Below are positions 17,100-26,761 of a stretch of DNA of 48,351 nucleotides, in pieces. A program made the translations under genes and the position numbers. Every line of letters begins with the position of its first letter. The stretch's first letter is position 1. Origin of the DNA: Actinomycetota bacterium (lineage in GTDB: Bacteria; Actinomycetota; Actinomycetes; Actinomycetales; Microbacteriaceae). Location: NCBI GenBank assembly GCA_018268455.1, contig JAFDWM010000009.1, positions 1 through 48,351 of the forward strand. The letters are read 5' to 3'. The notes beneath the pieces are model-generated. The model did not search any database. It saw only the letters and a list, made by a program, of their open reading frames with translations, and had not been told where the DNA came from.

Positions 17100-17683
17100 C
17101 GTGCCGCGCCGCGGTCATCCCTGGCTCCGCGCACCTGGGCGAGCACGTAGTCGATGCCGCTCAGCACGGTGAGCACGAGCGCCAGCACCATGAGCACGGT
17201 GGTCGTGATCGTCCATGCGGGCATGCCGATCCAGACGTGCAGCGGCAGCAGCGCCCAGGACAGCGCGACGGCCTGCACGGTCGTCTTGATCTTGCCCATC
17301 CAGGCCGCGGCCACGATGTGCTCCTTGGCCACGATGAAGCGGTGCACCGTGATGCCCCACTCGCGCACCAGGATGACGATGACGAGCCACCACCACACCT
17401 CGTCGAGGATCGCCAGTCCGATGAATCCTGCCCCCGTGAGCAGCTTGTCGGCGATCGGATCCCAGAGTTTGCCGAAGTCACTGACGATGTCGTACTTGCG
17501 AGCGAGATAGCCGTCGACCCAGTCGGTAGAGATCGCGAGCACGAACAGCGCCCCGGCGACCCAGCGCAGCGCGAGGTCCGTCTGTCCGGCGTGTCCGCCC
17601 AGAAGGAGCAGCACGAAGAAGACGACGGCGAGCGGGATGCGGGCGACCGTGATCGCGTTCGGAAGCTGTCGCGGGATGGCCAT
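17096..17683 (-). CDS. pgsA: CDP-diacylglycerol-glycerol-3-phosphate 3-phosphatidyltransferase
   Basis: Membrane enzyme that makes phosphatidylglycerol phosphate, the first committed step to phosphatidylglycerol and cardiolipin. 195 aa with about four to five hydrophobic helices. The CDP-alcohol phosphotransferase signature D-x2-DG-x2-AR-x8-G-x3-D-x3-D is complete in TDWVDGYLARKYDIVSDFG followed by KLWDPIADK. The start NAITVARIPLAVV is typical. Its ATG shares one base with the ftsK stop, and its stop overlaps cinA, giving a tightly packed ftsK-pgsA-cinA unit. Confidence 0.93.
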   Translation of the reverse strand: MAIPRQLPNAITVARIPLAVVFFVLLLLGGHAGQTDLALRWVAGALFVLAISTDWVDGYLARKYDIVSDFGKLWDPIADKLLTGAGFIGLAILDEVWWWLVIVILVREWGITVHRFIVAKEHIVAAAWMGKIKTTVQAVALSWALLPLHVWIGMPAWTITTTVLMVLALVLTVLSGIDYVLAQVRGARDDRGAAR

Positions 17684-20490
17684 CAGTCGCGTCCTGTCAG
17701 GCCCCAGGCGTCTTCATCCGCCTCCGCTTCGACCTCCGGCAGGCCGCGGTACTGCGCCTGCAGCGGGTCATCGCCGTAGCGGTCATCCGCGTGCCCTGCG
17801 GCCGCGCCCGGCGGGGCGACGTGCGCGGAGGCGGCGCCGGGCGGAGCCGCCGGCGACGGCGCAGACGATGCCGCGTGCGCGGCCGGCGGCTCCTCGCCGC
17901 GCAGCCGCGCGAGCACCCCGGCGAGCTGCTCAGGGGCGACCAGCACGTCGCGGGCCTTGGAGCCCTCGGACGGACCGACGATCTCCCGCGACTCCAGCAG
18001 GTCCATGAGGCGACCGGCCTTCGCGAAGCCGACGCGCAGCTTGCGCTGCAACATAGACGTCGAGCCGAACTGCGACGAGACGATGAGCTCGGCGGCCGCG
18101 AGCAGCAGCTCGAGGTCGTCGCCGATGTCCTCGTCGACCTCCTTCTTCCTGCCCTCGACCGCCTCGGCCACGTCGGGCCGGTACTCCGGGCGCGCCTGGC
18201 CGGTGACGTGCTTGACGACCTGCTCGATCTCGCTCTCGTCCACCCAGGCGCCCTGAAGGCGGAAGGGCTTGGAGGATCCCATCGGCGAGAACAGGGCGTC
18301 ACCCTGTCCGATGAGCTTGTCCGCACCCGGGCTGTCCAGGATGACCCGGCTGTCGGTGACACTCGTGACCGCGAAGGCGAGACGGGAGGGCACGTTGGCC
18401 TTGATCAGACCCGTGACCACGTCGACGCTCGGCCGCTGGGTCGCGAGCACGAGGTGGATGCCGCTCGCGCGGGCGAGCTGGGTGATCCGCACGATCGAGT
18501 CCTCGACGTCTCGTGGGGCGACCATCATGAGGTCGGCGAGCTCATCGACGACGACCAGCAGGTAGGGGTACGGCTTGAGCACGCGCTCGCTGCCCGGCGG
18601 CACCTCGACCTCGCCTGCGCGCACCGCGCGGTTGAAGTCGTCGATGTGGCGGAAGCCGAACGACGCGAGGTCGTCGTACCGCATGTCCATCTCCTTCACG
18701 ACCCACTGCAGCGCCTCGGCCGCCTTCTTCGGGTTCGTGATGATGGGAGTGATCAGGTGCGGGACGCCGGCGTAGCTCGTGAGCTCCACACGCTTCGGGT
18801 CGATCAGCACCATCCGCACGTCGGCCGGGCGGGCGCGCATGAGCAGGCTCGTGATCATCGAGTTCACGAAGCTGGACTTACCGGATCCGGTGGACCCGGC
18901 GACCAGAAGGTGCGGCATCTTCGCCAGGTTGGCGACGACGAAGTTGCCCCCGACGTCCTTGCCGACGCCGATGGTCATCGGGTGCGTGCTCTTCGCCGCC
19001 GCTGCGGAGCGCAGCACGTCGCCGAGCGCGACGGTCTCGCGGTCGGCGTTCGGGATCTCGATGCCGATCGCACTCTTTCCGGGGATCGGCGAGAGGATCC
19101 GCACGTCGTTGGACGCGACGGCATAGGCGAAGTTGTTGCTCAGCTGCAGGATCTTCTCGACCTTGACGCCGTGGCCGACCTCGACCTCGTACTGCGTGAC
19201 CGTCGGGCCGCGCGAGAAGCCGGTGACCTTCGCATCGACGTTGAACTGCGTCAGGACGTTCGTGATCTGCTCGACGACGCGGTCGTTCGCCTCGGAGCGC
19301 GCGACCGACGGCGGCCCCGACTTGAGCGCGCCCGGCGAGGGCAGGATGTACGGAGCGACCGGCGCCTGCGGGCCGCTCTGCCCCGGGCCGTCGGTGCCGA
19401 ATCCGTCGAAGCCGGCCAGCTCGAGCTCGCCCGTGTCGCCGTCGTCCAGCAGCGCCGTGCTCTGCTGCCCGGCGAGACCCGCGGCCACCGCGCGCACATC
19501 GGTGAGCACCTCTGTGGCCGCCTCGTACGGATCGTCCTCCTTGATCACGGCCTGGTCGTAGGCCGGCACGTTGGCGACCGTCGGGGTGTCGTCCTGCAGA
19601 CTCATCAGCTCGGTGAGGTCCTGAGAGCCGAGCCCTCCGTCCGGATCCTCTTCCCGACCGGTCTTGTTGCGGCGCCACCACGGCAGCACGTCGGGGTCAT
19701 CGACCTTGTCAGCCTCATCGACGGGCGCGCTCTCGTCGACGGGCGTCTTGGCGGTGCGCTCGGCGTCGAACATCCAGGCGTACAGGTCGCCGAGGCGCTG
19801 ACCGATGCGGTTCGGCGGGGTCTTGGTGAGGATGAGCACACTGAGCGCGGCGAGCAGCGCCAGCACGATGTACGCCGGGATCGCGGTCAGATAGCTCAGC
19901 GGCTGGCCCAGCAGCCAGCCGAACAGCCCCCCGGCGGCGCTGAGCGCGACCATGCCCTGACGCGGCTGCGGCATGCCGCCGGCCACATGGCAGAAGCCGG
20001 CCAGTGCGACCATGAACAGCCCGAAGCCGATGCCGATCCGGCCGTTGTCGTGCACCGATGACGGATGCCGGAACAGCCAGCCGGCGAGCAGGAGCAGAAG
20101 CACGGGCGCGATGAAGGCGGCACGGCCGATCAGCAGGCCGGCGGTGTAGGCGCTGATGTTCGTGGCGATCGTGTTGCCGATGAAGAACCACTCGTTCACG
20201 GCGCCGGCGATGGCGAGCAGCACGAGCAGGAACGGGAAGCCGTCGCGGCGCTGGTCCTTCTCCAGGTTCTCCGGACCGAAGGCGCGGAACAGACCCCCGA
20301 CGCCGTGCGCGACCCCCATCCAGGCGCGGGCCATCACGGGCGGTCGATCGGGCTCGTCGACGTACTTCTTCGGCGCGGGTGCGGCCTTCGCCGAGGCGCC
20401 ACGCGGCTTCGCCGCCGACGCCGCTCCCGCACGAGGGCGCGCCGAAGGCTTCTCCGCCGCACTCTTGGTCGCGCTGGAACTCCTGGGCAT
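17683..20490 (-). CDS. ftsK: DNA translocase FtsK/SpoIIIE
   Basis: Septal DNA pump that clears chromosome termini during division. 935 aa. A basic Ala/Lys-rich N-terminal tail is followed by about four membrane helices (roughly residues 80-230) and a variable acidic linker to about 410. The motor carries Walker [15 protein letters not shown] (about 535) and Walker [14 protein letters not shown] (about 645). The C-terminal winged-helix gamma domain (about 790-860; [29 protein letters not shown]) reads KOPS-type orientation sequences. A further 75 Pro/Ala-rich residues follow it. TAGCGT lies 6 nt before the ATG, with GGAGGA between them, so either a leaderless or a leadered message is possible. 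Confidence 0.95.
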   Translation of the reverse strand: MPRSSSATKSAAEKPSARPRAGAASAAKPRGASAKAAPAPKKYVDEPDRPPVMARAWMGVAHGVGGLFRAFGPENLEKDQRRDGFPFLLVLLAIAGAVNEWFFIGNTIATNISAYTAGLLIGRAAFIAPVLLLLLAGWLFRHPSSVHDNGRIGIGFGLFMVALAGFCHVAGGMPQPRQGMVALSAAGGLFGWLLGQPLSYLTAIPAYIVLALLAALSVLILTKTPPNRIGQRLGDLYAWMFDAERTAKTPVDESAPVDEADKVDDPDVLPWWRRNKTGREEDPDGGLGSQDLTELMSLQDDTPTVANVPAYDQAVIKEDDPYEAATEVLTDVRAVAAGLAGQQSTALLDDGDTGELELAGFDGFGTDGPGQSGPQAPVAPYILPSPGALKSGPPSVARSEANDRVVEQITNVLTQFNVDAKVTGFSRGPTVTQYEVEVGHGVKVEKILQLSNNFAYAVASNDVRILSPIPGKSAIGIEIPNADRETVALGDVLRSAAAAKSTHPMTIGVGKDVGGNFVVANLAKMPHLLVAGSTGSGKSSFVNSMITSLLMRARPADVRMVLIDPKRVELTSYAGVPHLITPIITNPKKAAEALQWVVKEMDMRYDDLASFGFRHIDDFNRAVRAGEVEVPPGSERVLKPYPYLLVVVDELADLMMVAPRDVEDSIVRITQLARASGIHLVLATQRPSVDVVTGLIKANVPSRLAFAVTSVTDSRVILDSPGADKLIGQGDALFSPMGSSKPFRLQGAWVDESEIEQVVKHVTGQARPEYRPDVAEAVEGRKKEVDEDIGDDLELLLAAAELIVSSQFGSTSMLQRKLRVGFAKAGRLMDLLESREIVGPSEGSKARDVLVAPEQLAGVLARLRGEEPPAAHAASSAPSPAAPPGAASAHVAPPGAAAGHADDRYGDDPLQAQYRGLPEVEAEADEDAWGLTGRD

Positions 20491-20496
20491 TCCTCC

Positions 20497-20502
20497 ACGC
20501 TA
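20497..20502 (-). promoter_or_regulatory. -10 box for ftsK
   Basis: TAGCGT on the minus strand, 6 nt before the ATG. The intervening GGAGGA resembles a Shine-Dalgarno sequence but is too close to the start to act as one. Confidence 0.45.
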
Positions 20503-20643
20503 CGGCCGCGCGCCGACATCGGCCCGCAATGACGCGGCTTTCCGCGGGATTGCGGGCCCGTCGACGCAGTCCGATTCCGACGGCACGCGCACTTTTCACC
20601 CGACGAGGATCCGCACCCCCTCTCGAGGGCGCGGATGCCGAGG

Positions 20644-22320
20644 TCAGGCCTCGATGACCAGGGGCACGATCATCGGCCGGCGCCGCAGCTTCTGGTTCAC
20701 CCAGCGGCCGATGGTGCGGCGCACGATCTGCGAGAGCGCGTGATTGTCACGCACCCCGTTGCCCGCGGCCTCCTTGAGCGCCGCGACGATCTTGGGAGCC
20801 ACGTCGTCGAAGACGCTGTCGTCCTCGGCGACGCCGCGGGCATGGATCTCCGGTCCGGAGATGATCCGGCCGGTGGTCGAGTCGACCACGACGATGACCG
20901 AGACGAAGCCCTCTTCGCCGAGGATCCGCCGGTCCTTCAGGTCGGCATCGGTGATCTCACCGACGGTGGATCCGTCCACGTACACGAACCCGATGTCGAG
21001 CTGACCGGCGACGCGCGCCTCGCCGTCCTTCAGATCGATGACCGTGCCATTGGATCCGACGATCGTCCGCTCCTCGGCGATACCGGTGTCCTGCGCCAGC
21101 TTCGCGTTCGCGATGAGGTGGCGGTACTCGCCGTGCACGGGTAGGACGTTGCGCGGCTTCAGGATGTTGTAGCAGTAGATCAGCTCGCCGGCGGCGGCGT
21201 GACCGGAGACGTGCACGCGCGCGTTCGCCTTGTGCACGACGTTCGCGCCGAGCTTGGTGAGGCCGTCGATCACGCGGTAGACGGCGTTCTCGTTGCCCGG
21301 GATCAGGCTGGAGGCGAGGATCACCGTGTCGCCGGGGCCCGGCTCGATCGCGTGGTCGAGGTTCGCCATGCGGCTGAGCACCGCCATCGGCTCGCCCTGG
21401 GATCCGGTGGACATGTAGACGATCTGATCGTCGGGAAGGTCACGGGCCTTCTTGTAGTCGATGAGCACGCCGTCCGGCACCTTGAGGTAGCCGAGCTGCT
21501 CCGCGATCGTCATGTTGCGCACCATCGAGCGTCCCAGGAACGCCACCCGGCGGCCGTGCGCGTGCGCGGCGTCGATCACCTGCTGCACCCGGTGCACGTG
21601 GCTGGAGAAGCTCGCCACGATGACGCGACGCGGCGCCTTCCCGATCACCTGGTCGAGCACGGGGCCGATCGAGCGCTCGGTGGGCGTGAAACCGGGCACG
21701 TCGGCGTTCGTGGAGTCGACGAGGAAGAGGTCGACACCCTCCTCGCCCAGCCGCGCGAAGGCGCGGAGATCCGTGATGCGTCCGTCGAGCGGCAGCTGGT
21801 CCATCTTGAAATCGCCGGTCGCGAGCACGAGCCCCGCGGGTGTGCGGATCGCGACGGCCAGCGCGTCGGGGATGGAGTGGTTGACCGCCACGAACTCGAG
21901 GTCGAACGGGCCGACCTGCTCGCGCTGCCCCTCCTTCACCGTCAGCGTGAACGGCTTGATGCGATGCTCCTTGAGCTTCGCCTCGACGAGCGCGAGGGTG
22001 AGGCCGGATCCGATCAGCGGGATGTCACCCTTGAGGCGCAGCAGGTACGGGACAGCTCCGATGTGGTCCTCATGCCCGTGCGTGAGCACGACGCCCACGA
22101 TGTCGTCGAGGCGGTGCTTGATCGGCTCGAAGTCGGGAAGGATCAGGTCGACGCCGGGCTGGTGCTCCTCGGGGAACAGCACGCCGCAGTCCACGACGAG
22201 GAGCTTGCCGTCGAACTCGAACACGGTCATGTTGCGGCCGACCTCCCCGAGTCCGCCCAGGGGCGTGACGCGGAGGGTGCCGGGAGCCAGCGCTTCGGGC
22301 TCGGCGAGGGGAACGGTCAT
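20644..22320 (-). CDS. rnj: Ribonuclease J
   Basis: Metallo-beta-lactamase/beta-CASP nuclease with endo- and 5'-3' exonuclease activity in mRNA decay and rRNA maturation. 558 aa. The zinc motif HGHEDH lies in VVLTHGHEDHIGAVPYLLR (about residues 78-96). The beta-CASP part has SSHVHRVQQVIDAAHAHGRRVAFLGRSM and HVSGHAAAGEL; a C-terminal domain follows VYVDGSTVGEI. AGGAGG lies 6 nt before the ATG, so this gene has a conventional leader, unlike many neighbours. It follows dapA by about 105 nt, the usual actinobacterial dapA-rnj order. Confidence 0.95.
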   Translation of the reverse strand: MTVPLAEPEALAPGTLRVTPLGGLGEVGRNMTVFEFDGKLLVVDCGVLFPEEHQPGVDLILPDFEPIKHRLDDIVGVVLTHGHEDHIGAVPYLLRLKGDIPLIGSGLTLALVEAKLKEHRIKPFTLTVKEGQREQVGPFDLEFVAVNHSIPDALAVAIRTPAGLVLATGDFKMDQLPLDGRITDLRAFARLGEEGVDLFLVDSTNADVPGFTPTERSIGPVLDQVIGKAPRRVIVASFSSHVHRVQQVIDAAHAHGRRVAFLGRSMVRNMTIAEQLGYLKVPDGVLIDYKKARDLPDDQIVYMSTGSQGEPMAVLSRMANLDHAIEPGPGDTVILASSLIPGNENAVYRVIDGLTKLGANVVHKANARVHVSGHAAAGELIYCYNILKPRNVLPVHGEYRHLIANAKLAQDTGIAEERTIVGSNGTVIDLKDGEARVAGQLDIGFVYVDGSTVGEITDADLKDRRILGEEGFVSVIVVVDSTTGRIISGPEIHARGVAEDDSVFDDVAPKIVAALKEAAGNGVRDNHALSQIVRRTIGRWVNQKLRRRPMIVPLVIEA

Positions 22321-22425
22321 TGGTGCCTCCTAGGCGGGGCGCGCTGCGCGCCCGGTGGTCGTGATCCCCTGGCGGAGCGGATCCACGCATGTCGCGCGGG
22401 CGGATCCGATCGGCATCGGCGGCCC

Positions 22426-23403
22426 TCAGCGGGTCGTGCCGTGCACCTTGGGGAGGGCGCCGCCGGCGGCGGCGTTGCGGTCGGGCCGGAAATCGGAGAA
22501 GTCCGCCCCCGGGATGTCCTTGACGAGCGCGAGCTCGTCCTCGATGGCCGCGGCCTCCCACTCCTCCGGGCCCACCAGGGGCAGACGGACGCGCGGGCTG
22601 TCGATGCGGCCGAGTCCGTGCAGGATGTACTTCGCCGACACGGTGCCCGGTACGTGCGTCATCGCGGCGCGCACGAGCGGCTCGAGGCGCTTGTGCTCGG
22701 CCGTGGCCGTGGCGAGATCGCCGCGATTCACCGCGTCGACGATGGTGCGGTACGGCGCCGAGGTGATGTTGGCCGTGACGCCGATGAGGCCGGTCGCCCC
22801 GATCGCGAGGTGCGGGAGCACATTCGAGTCATCGCCGGAGAAGTACATCAGATCCGTCTGGTTGAGCACGCGGCTGACCTCGGAGAAGTCGCCCTTGGCA
22901 TCCTTCACCGCGAGGATGTTCGGGTGCTTGGCGAGGCGCAGGATCGTCTCGTACTTGATCGGCACGCCGGTGCGGCCCGGGATGTCGTACAGGATCACCG
23001 GCAGGTCGGTCGCGTCGGCGACGAGACGGAAGTGCGTGAGGATGCCGGACTGCGTGGGCTTGTTGTAGTACGGCGTGACGATCATGATGCCGTCGGCGCC
23101 GGCCTTCTCACTGGCCTTGTAGAGCTCGATCGCGTGCGCAGTCTCGTTGGATCCGCCGCCCGTGATGATCTTCGCGCGGCCGGCCGCGACATCCTTGCCG
23201 ACCTCCACGAGACGCAGCTTCTCCGCATCGGTGAGCGTCGAGGTCTCGCCCGTGGTGCCGGTGACGACGATGCCGTCCGCGCCGTCCGCGATGACGCGAT
23301 CCATGTGCTTCTCGACGGAGGGCCAGTCGACCTCGCCGTCGGCCGTCATCGGGGTGATGAGGGCGACGAGCACCTGTCCGAAGGGATTGCCCGTGTGCGT
23401 CAT
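22426..23403 (-). CDS. dapA: 4-Hydroxy-tetrahydrodipicolinate synthase
   Basis: Condenses pyruvate and aspartate semialdehyde at the entry to the DAP/lysine branch. 325 aa; (beta/alpha)8 barrel of the DHDPS/NAL family. The substrate loop is VVTGTTGETSTL (about 47-58), the catalytic Tyr is Y139 in ILYDIPGRTGVP, and the Schiff-base Lys is K167 in ILAVKDAKGD. VTPYYNKPTQ is also diagnostic. The ATG at 23403 is supported by TACGCT 6 nt upstream. Longer in-frame starts exist but lie before the promoter. Confidence 0.95.
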   Translation of the reverse strand: MTHTGNPFGQVLVALITPMTADGEVDWPSVEKHMDRVIADGADGIVVTGTTGETSTLTDAEKLRLVEVGKDVAAGRAKIITGGGSNETAHAIELYKASEKAGADGIMIVTPYYNKPTQSGILTHFRLVADATDLPVILYDIPGRTGVPIKYETILRLAKHPNILAVKDAKGDFSEVSRVLNQTDLMYFSGDDSNVLPHLAIGATGLIGVTANITSAPYRTIVDAVNRGDLATATAEHKRLEPLVRAAMTHVPGTVSAKYILHGLGRIDSPRVRLPLVGPEEWEAAAIEDELALVKDIPGADFSDFRPDRNAAAGGALPKVHGTTR

Positions 23404-23409
23404 GCGTCC

Positions 23410-23415
23410 AGCGTA
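23410..23415 (-). promoter_or_regulatory. -10 box for dapA (leaderless)
   Basis: TACGCT on the minus strand, 6 nt before the dapA ATG. Confidence 0.5.
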
Positions 23416-23503
23416 ACGGTTCGCGGTGCCGGTCACGCCCGCGGGTTCGACCGGGCCGCTCCGGCGGCCGCAGTGAGGCCGAGAGTGGGTCAAGGGCGCC
23501 GAT

Positions 23504-23509
23504 TAGGCT
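23504..23509 (+). promoter_or_regulatory. -10 box for Nudix gene (leaderless)
   Basis: TAGGCT ends 6 nt before the ATG at 23516. Confidence 0.5.
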
Positions 23510-23515
23510 CTCGTC

Positions 23516-24055
23516 ATGACCTGGAGGACGCGGGAATCGCGCATCGTGTACGACAACCGCTGGATCTCTGTGCGCGAGGACCAGGTCACGGGCCCCGCGG
23601 GCGACGGGGTGTACGGCGTCGTGACGATGAAGCATCCGGCCGTGTTCGTCGTGGCCCTCGACGAGCAGGACCGGGTGTGCCTGGTCACCGTCGAGCGGTA
23701 CACCACGGGTTCGTCGATCGAGGTCCCCGCGGGCGGCACCGATGGCGAGGATCCGCTCGTCGCCGCCCGCCGGGAGCTGCGCGAGGAGACCGGGCTTGAG
23801 GCGGACGAGTGGATCCCGCTCGGCGCGATGAACGCACTCAACGGCGTCACAGTGGCTCCCGAGCACGTGTTCCTGGCGCGCGGGGTGCGCGCGGTCGCCG
23901 ACAGTGCCGAGACCCAGGCCGAGGAGGGGATCGCCGGGATGCGCTGGGTACCGTTCGCGGAGGCGCTCGCGATGATCGCCGACGGCCGGATCTCCGACGG
24001 CGAGACGATCGCGGCGCTGGCCTACGCCGGCATCCGCCTCGGCCGCTTCGTCTGA
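23516..24055 (+). CDS. Nudix hydrolase (ADP-ribose pyrophosphatase-like)
   Basis: A 179-aa enzyme predicted to hydrolyse a nucleoside diphosphate linked to another moiety, most likely ADP-ribose. The Nudix box G-x5-E-x7-REUxEExGU is complete as GGTDGEDPLVAARRELREET followed by GL (about 73-94). SRIVYDNRWISVREDQV at the start and IEVPAGG before the box resemble ADP-ribose pyrophosphatases. Substrate choice within the superfamily is uncertain. It is divergent from dapA and convergent with the SDR gene. Confidence 0.85.
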   Translation: MTWRTRESRIVYDNRWISVREDQVTGPAGDGVYGVVTMKHPAVFVVALDEQDRVCLVTVERYTTGSSIEVPAGGTDGEDPLVAARRELREETGLEADEWIPLGAMNALNGVTVAPEHVFLARGVRAVADSAETQAEEGIAGMRWVPFAEALAMIADGRISDGETIAALAYAGIRLGRFV

Positions 24056-24118
24056 CCGGCCCGCGCACCGTTCTGCAGAACGACTCGGACAGCCCGATCA
24101 CGGCCGCGACGAATGGGC

Positions 24119-24874
24119 CTACATCCGGCCGCGACGGGCGATGCGGGTGCTGAGCGAGCGCGGAACGAGCCGCGAACCCGCGATCATCGCCTTGTAGCGC
24201 AGCGACGGGATCACCACGGACCTGCCGCGGGCGGCGGCGCGAAGGCCCTGGCGCACCACAAAGGGCGCATCGAGCCACATGAACGACGGCACACCCTCCT
24301 CGCCGGCGGCGAGACCCATCCGGGCGTGGAAGGTGGTGTGCACGAACCCCGGGCAGAGCGCGGTCACCGTGACGCCGTCTTTCGCGTACTCGTCGTTCGC
24401 CCAGCGGCTGAACCCGATGATCCACGCCTTGCAGGCCGAGTAGGTCGACCTCGAGATGAAGCCCGCGGACGAGGCGACGTTGATGATCCGCCCTCCGCGA
24501 CCGCGCATCACCCCGAGCGCGGCGTGCATGAGCCGCATCGGCGCCTCGACGAGCACCCGCAGATGGCGCACCTCGTCGGTGATGTCGTTGTCCGCGAACC
24601 GCAGCGGAAGGCCGAAACCGGCGTTGTTCACGAGCAGGTCGAGAGGACCCGCCGCGATCCGGTCCGCGACGCGCTGCACGTCCTGATCTGTCGCGAGGTC
24701 GGCGACGAGCACCTCGACCGCGACGCCGTGCCGCGCCCGGAGCTCCGCCGCGAGCGCCCGCAGCGCGTCATCCGAACGCGCGACCAGCACCAGGTCGGCA
24801 CCGCGCGCCGCGAGCTGACGGGCGAACTCCGCGCCGATTCCGGCGCTGGCTCCGGTGATCAGGGCTGTGGGCAT
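24119..24874 (-). CDS. Short-chain dehydrogenase/reductase
   Basis: A 251-aa classical SDR. The NAD(P)-binding motif is TALITGASAGIGAEFARQL near the N-terminus, NNAGFG is present, and the active-site Ser and YxxxK lie in NVASSAG and STYSACKAW. The LVLVARSDD segment after the second strand suggests NADP(H), through the Arg. The C-terminal region resembles the acyl-CoA/ketoreductase-like SDRs that are common in actinobacteria, but the substrate is unknown. The ATG at 24874 has AGGAGG 7 nt upstream. The gene is separated by 46 nt from folA and could be co-transcribed with thyA-folA. Confidence 0.86.
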   Translation of the reverse strand: MPTALITGASAGIGAEFARQLAARGADLVLVARSDDALRALAAELRARHGVAVEVLVADLATDQDVQRVADRIAAGPLDLLVNNAGFGLPLRFADNDITDEVRHLRVLVEAPMRLMHAALGVMRGRGGRIINVASSAGFISRSTYSACKAWIIGFSRWANDEYAKDGVTVTALCPGFVHTTFHARMGLAAGEEGVPSFMWLDAPFVVRQGLRAAARGRSVVIPSLRYKAMIAGSRLVPRSLSTRIARRGRM

Positions 24875-24920
24875 GCGGATCCTCCTGGCGGTTCGAGAGA
24901 TCTGTCGGATGCGGACGGTG

Positions 24921-25397
24921 TCAGCGCTGATAGCCGAGGAAGCGGAACCTGATCCCGGTCCTGCTGGTCTGCCACTCCCCCTCGGAGACCAGGCGGAAGC
25001 CGTCACGGGAGGGGCCGAAGGTGTCTCCGGGGACGTCCAGGTCGAGCTCGGTCACCTCGAGGCGGTCGGCGGATCCGACGATCTCGCGGAAGATCTCGCC
25101 CCCGCCGATCACCCAGGCCTCCTCGAGCCCGGCGAGAGCATCGGCGAGCGAACCGGCGGTGCGCGCTCCGTCGTCGGACCATTCGCCCTGCCGTGTCACC
25201 ACGATGTTGTCCCGGCCAGGAAGAGGCCGGAAGCGCGCCGGCAGCGACTCCCACGTGTGCCGCCCCATCACCACCGGCGCGCCCAGCGTGACCTCCTTGA
25301 AGTGCGCAAGGTCCTCCGGCACGTGCCAGGGCATCGTTCCGCCGGCGCCGATCACTGCGCCGTGCGCTTCGGCCCAGATCAGTCCGATCCGGGTCAT
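24921..25397 (-). CDS. folA: Dihydrofolate reductase
   Basis: Regenerates tetrahydrofolate from the dihydrofolate made by ThyA. 158 aa. Family features: [20 protein letters not shown] at the start, [19 protein letters not shown] (substrate-binding Asp within PEDL), [23 protein letters not shown] (NADPH-binding region), and [12 protein letters not shown]. The ATG overlaps the thyA stop codon by 4 nt (ATGA), so the two enzymes of the thymidylate cycle are translationally coupled. Confidence 0.95.
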   Translation of the reverse strand: MTRIGLIWAEAHGAVIGAGGTMPWHVPEDLAHFKEVTLGAPVVMGRHTWESLPARFRPLPGRDNIVVTRQGEWSDDGARTAGSLADALAGLEEAWVIGGGEIFREIVGSADRLEVTELDLDVPGDTFGPSRDGFRLVSEGEWQTSRTGIRFRFLGYQR

Positions 25398-26203
25398 ACC
25401 GCGACCGCCGCCCGGATCGCCGGATGGTGCTGATAGTCCTCGACCACGAAGTCGTCGTACGCGTAGTCGAAGATCGAATCCGGCTTCCGCGTGATCCGCA
25501 GGGTCGGGTAGGGGTACGGCTCGCGGGTGAGCTGCTCCTGCACCTGCGCGACGTGGTTGTCGTAGATGTGGCAGTCGCCGCCGGTCCACACGAAGTCGCC
25601 CGGCTCCAGGCCCGTCTGCTGCGCCACCATGAGCGTGAGCAGCGCATACGAGGCGATGTTGAACGGCACTCCGAGGAAGAGGTCGGCGCTGCGCTGATAG
25701 AGCTGGCAGGACAGTTTCCCGTCGGCGACGTAGAACTGGAACAGCGCGTGGCAGGGCGCGAGCGCCATGTCCGGGATGTCGGCGGGGTTCCATGCCGACA
25801 CGATGATGCGGCGGGAGTCGGGTGAATTCCGGATCTGGTCGATCACCTGCTGCAGCTGGTCGATGTGCCCGCCGTCGGGCGTCGGCCAGGAGCGCCACTG
25901 CACGCCGTAGACCGGGCCGAGGTCGCCGTCGGCGTCCGCCCACTCGTCCCAGATGGTGACGCCGTTCTCCTGCAGCCAGCGCACGTTCGAGTCTCCGCGG
26001 AGGAACCACAGCAGCTCGTACGCGATCGACTTGAAGTGCACGCGCTTGGTCGTGATGAGCGGGAAGCCCGCCGACAGATCGAAGCGGATCTGCCGGCCGA
26101 ACACGCTGGTCGTGCCCGTGCCGGTGCGATCATCCTTGTGCGTGCCGCCGGCCAGCACGTCGCGGAGCAGGTCTTCGTACGGCGTGGGGATCGCGGCGCT
26201 CAT
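25394..26203 (-). CDS. thyA: Thymidylate synthase (ThyA)
   Basis: Methylates dUMP to dTMP with methylene-tetrahydrofolate. 269 aa. The catalytic Cys is C151 in [13 protein letters not shown]. Other conserved parts are [18 protein letters not shown], the [13 protein letters not shown] loop, [20 protein letters not shown] and DCHIYDNH. This is the classical ThyA, not the flavin-dependent ThyX that many actinobacteria carry near dapA/dapB. TACGCT lies 7 nt before the ATG, and no ribosome-binding site is present. Confidence 0.97.
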   Translation of the reverse strand: MSAAIPTPYEDLLRDVLAGGTHKDDRTGTGTTSVFGRQIRFDLSAGFPLITTKRVHFKSIAYELLWFLRGDSNVRWLQENGVTIWDEWADADGDLGPVYGVQWRSWPTPDGGHIDQLQQVIDQIRNSPDSRRIIVSAWNPADIPDMALAPCHALFQFYVADGKLSCQLYQRSADLFLGVPFNIASYALLTLMVAQQTGLEPGDFVWTGGDCHIYDNHVAQVQEQLTREPYPYPTLRITRKPDSIFDYAYDDFVVEDYQHHPAIRAAVAV

Positions 26204-26210
26204 GAGTTTC

Positions 26211-26216
26211 AGCGTA
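26211..26216 (-). promoter_or_regulatory. -10 box for thyA (leaderless)
   Basis: TACGCT on the minus strand, 7 nt before the thyA ATG. Confidence 0.5.
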
Positions 26217-26311
26217 CCGGCGGCGACGGACTCGCAGACCGTCCGACGACTCGGAGACCCGGAGCGCTGACTCGAAACGTCACATCCGCGCCGTGCTCTG
26301 CCCGTGCGACG

Positions 26312-26317
26312 TAGCCT
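26312..26317 (+). promoter_or_regulatory. -10 box for thioredoxin-like gene (leaderless)
   Basis: TAGCCT ends 6 nt before the ATG at 26324. Confidence 0.45.
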
Positions 26318-26323
26318 CTGACC

Positions 26324-26761
26324 ATGTCCCTGCCGATCGCACTCGTCGTGGTCGCCGCCCTGCTCGCGGTGACCGTGCTCGTCGGAGTGCTGCTGCGCCG
26401 ACGGGAGGGCCGCACGGTGACCGTGCACGGCGACCGGCACGTGGATCCGGCCGACCTCATGCATCCCCTGGGCGCCCGCGCGACGCTGGTGCAGTTCAGC
26501 ACCGAGTTCTGCGTGCGCTGCCCGCAGGCGCGGCGGATGCTCGGATCCGTGGCCGCCGAACGCGCCGGCGTGGTGCATGCCGAGGTGGACCTCACGTCTC
26601 GCGCCGACCTCGCGGCCCGGTACAAGGTGCTGTCCACTCCGACCATCCTGCTCGTCGATCCGGACGGCAGGATCCGCTCGCGCTTCAGCGGCGTTCCCAC
26701 CCGAGCCGCCGTGCTCGAGGCGCTCGACGGCGCCGACCACCTCCAGGAGGTCCGCTCATGA
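26324..26761 (+). CDS. Membrane-anchored thioredoxin-like protein
   Basis: A 145-aa protein with one N-terminal hydrophobic helix (about residues 3-24), a basic stop RRREGR, then a thioredoxin fold. The redox motif is C63-V-R-C66 within [15 protein letters not shown], and [14 protein letters not shown] contains the cis-Pro strand. Topology is uncertain: the positive charges just after the helix favour the domain facing the cytoplasm. Its stop overlaps the next ATG (ATGA), coupling it to the DUF4395 membrane protein; an OsmC protein follows. It probably passes electrons between thiols in the membrane zone, but the partner is not known. Confidence 0.82.
   Translation: MSLPIALVVVAALLAVTVLVGVLLRRREGRTVTVHGDRHVDPADLMHPLGARATLVQFSTEFCVRCPQARRMLGSVAAERAGVVHAEVDLTSRADLAARYKVLSTPTILLVDPDGRIRSRFSGVPTRAAVLEALDGADHLQEVRS

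Noticed and set aside
15753-17150. Long plus-strand open frame of about 465 codons
   Set aside because: It lies opposite DUF3046, clgR and cinA, which have clear family matches. Its own translation is Arg/His/Pro-rich with no domain, typical of an antisense shadow in GC-rich DNA.
20616-20634. Possible terminator between rnj and ftsK
   Set aside because: The CCCT-CTCG-AGGG stem is only 4-5 bp and lacks a T tract.
21199-23799. Plus-strand open frame of about 866 codons
   Set aside because: Antisense to rnj and dapA; the composition (Arg, His, Val, Asp) is an artefact of reversed GC-rich codons.
24069-24082. Palindrome CGTTCTGCAGAACG between Nudix and SDR genes
   Set aside because: A 14-nt palindrome with a very short stem and no T tract. 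It is too weak to call a terminator and has no second copy to support an operator.
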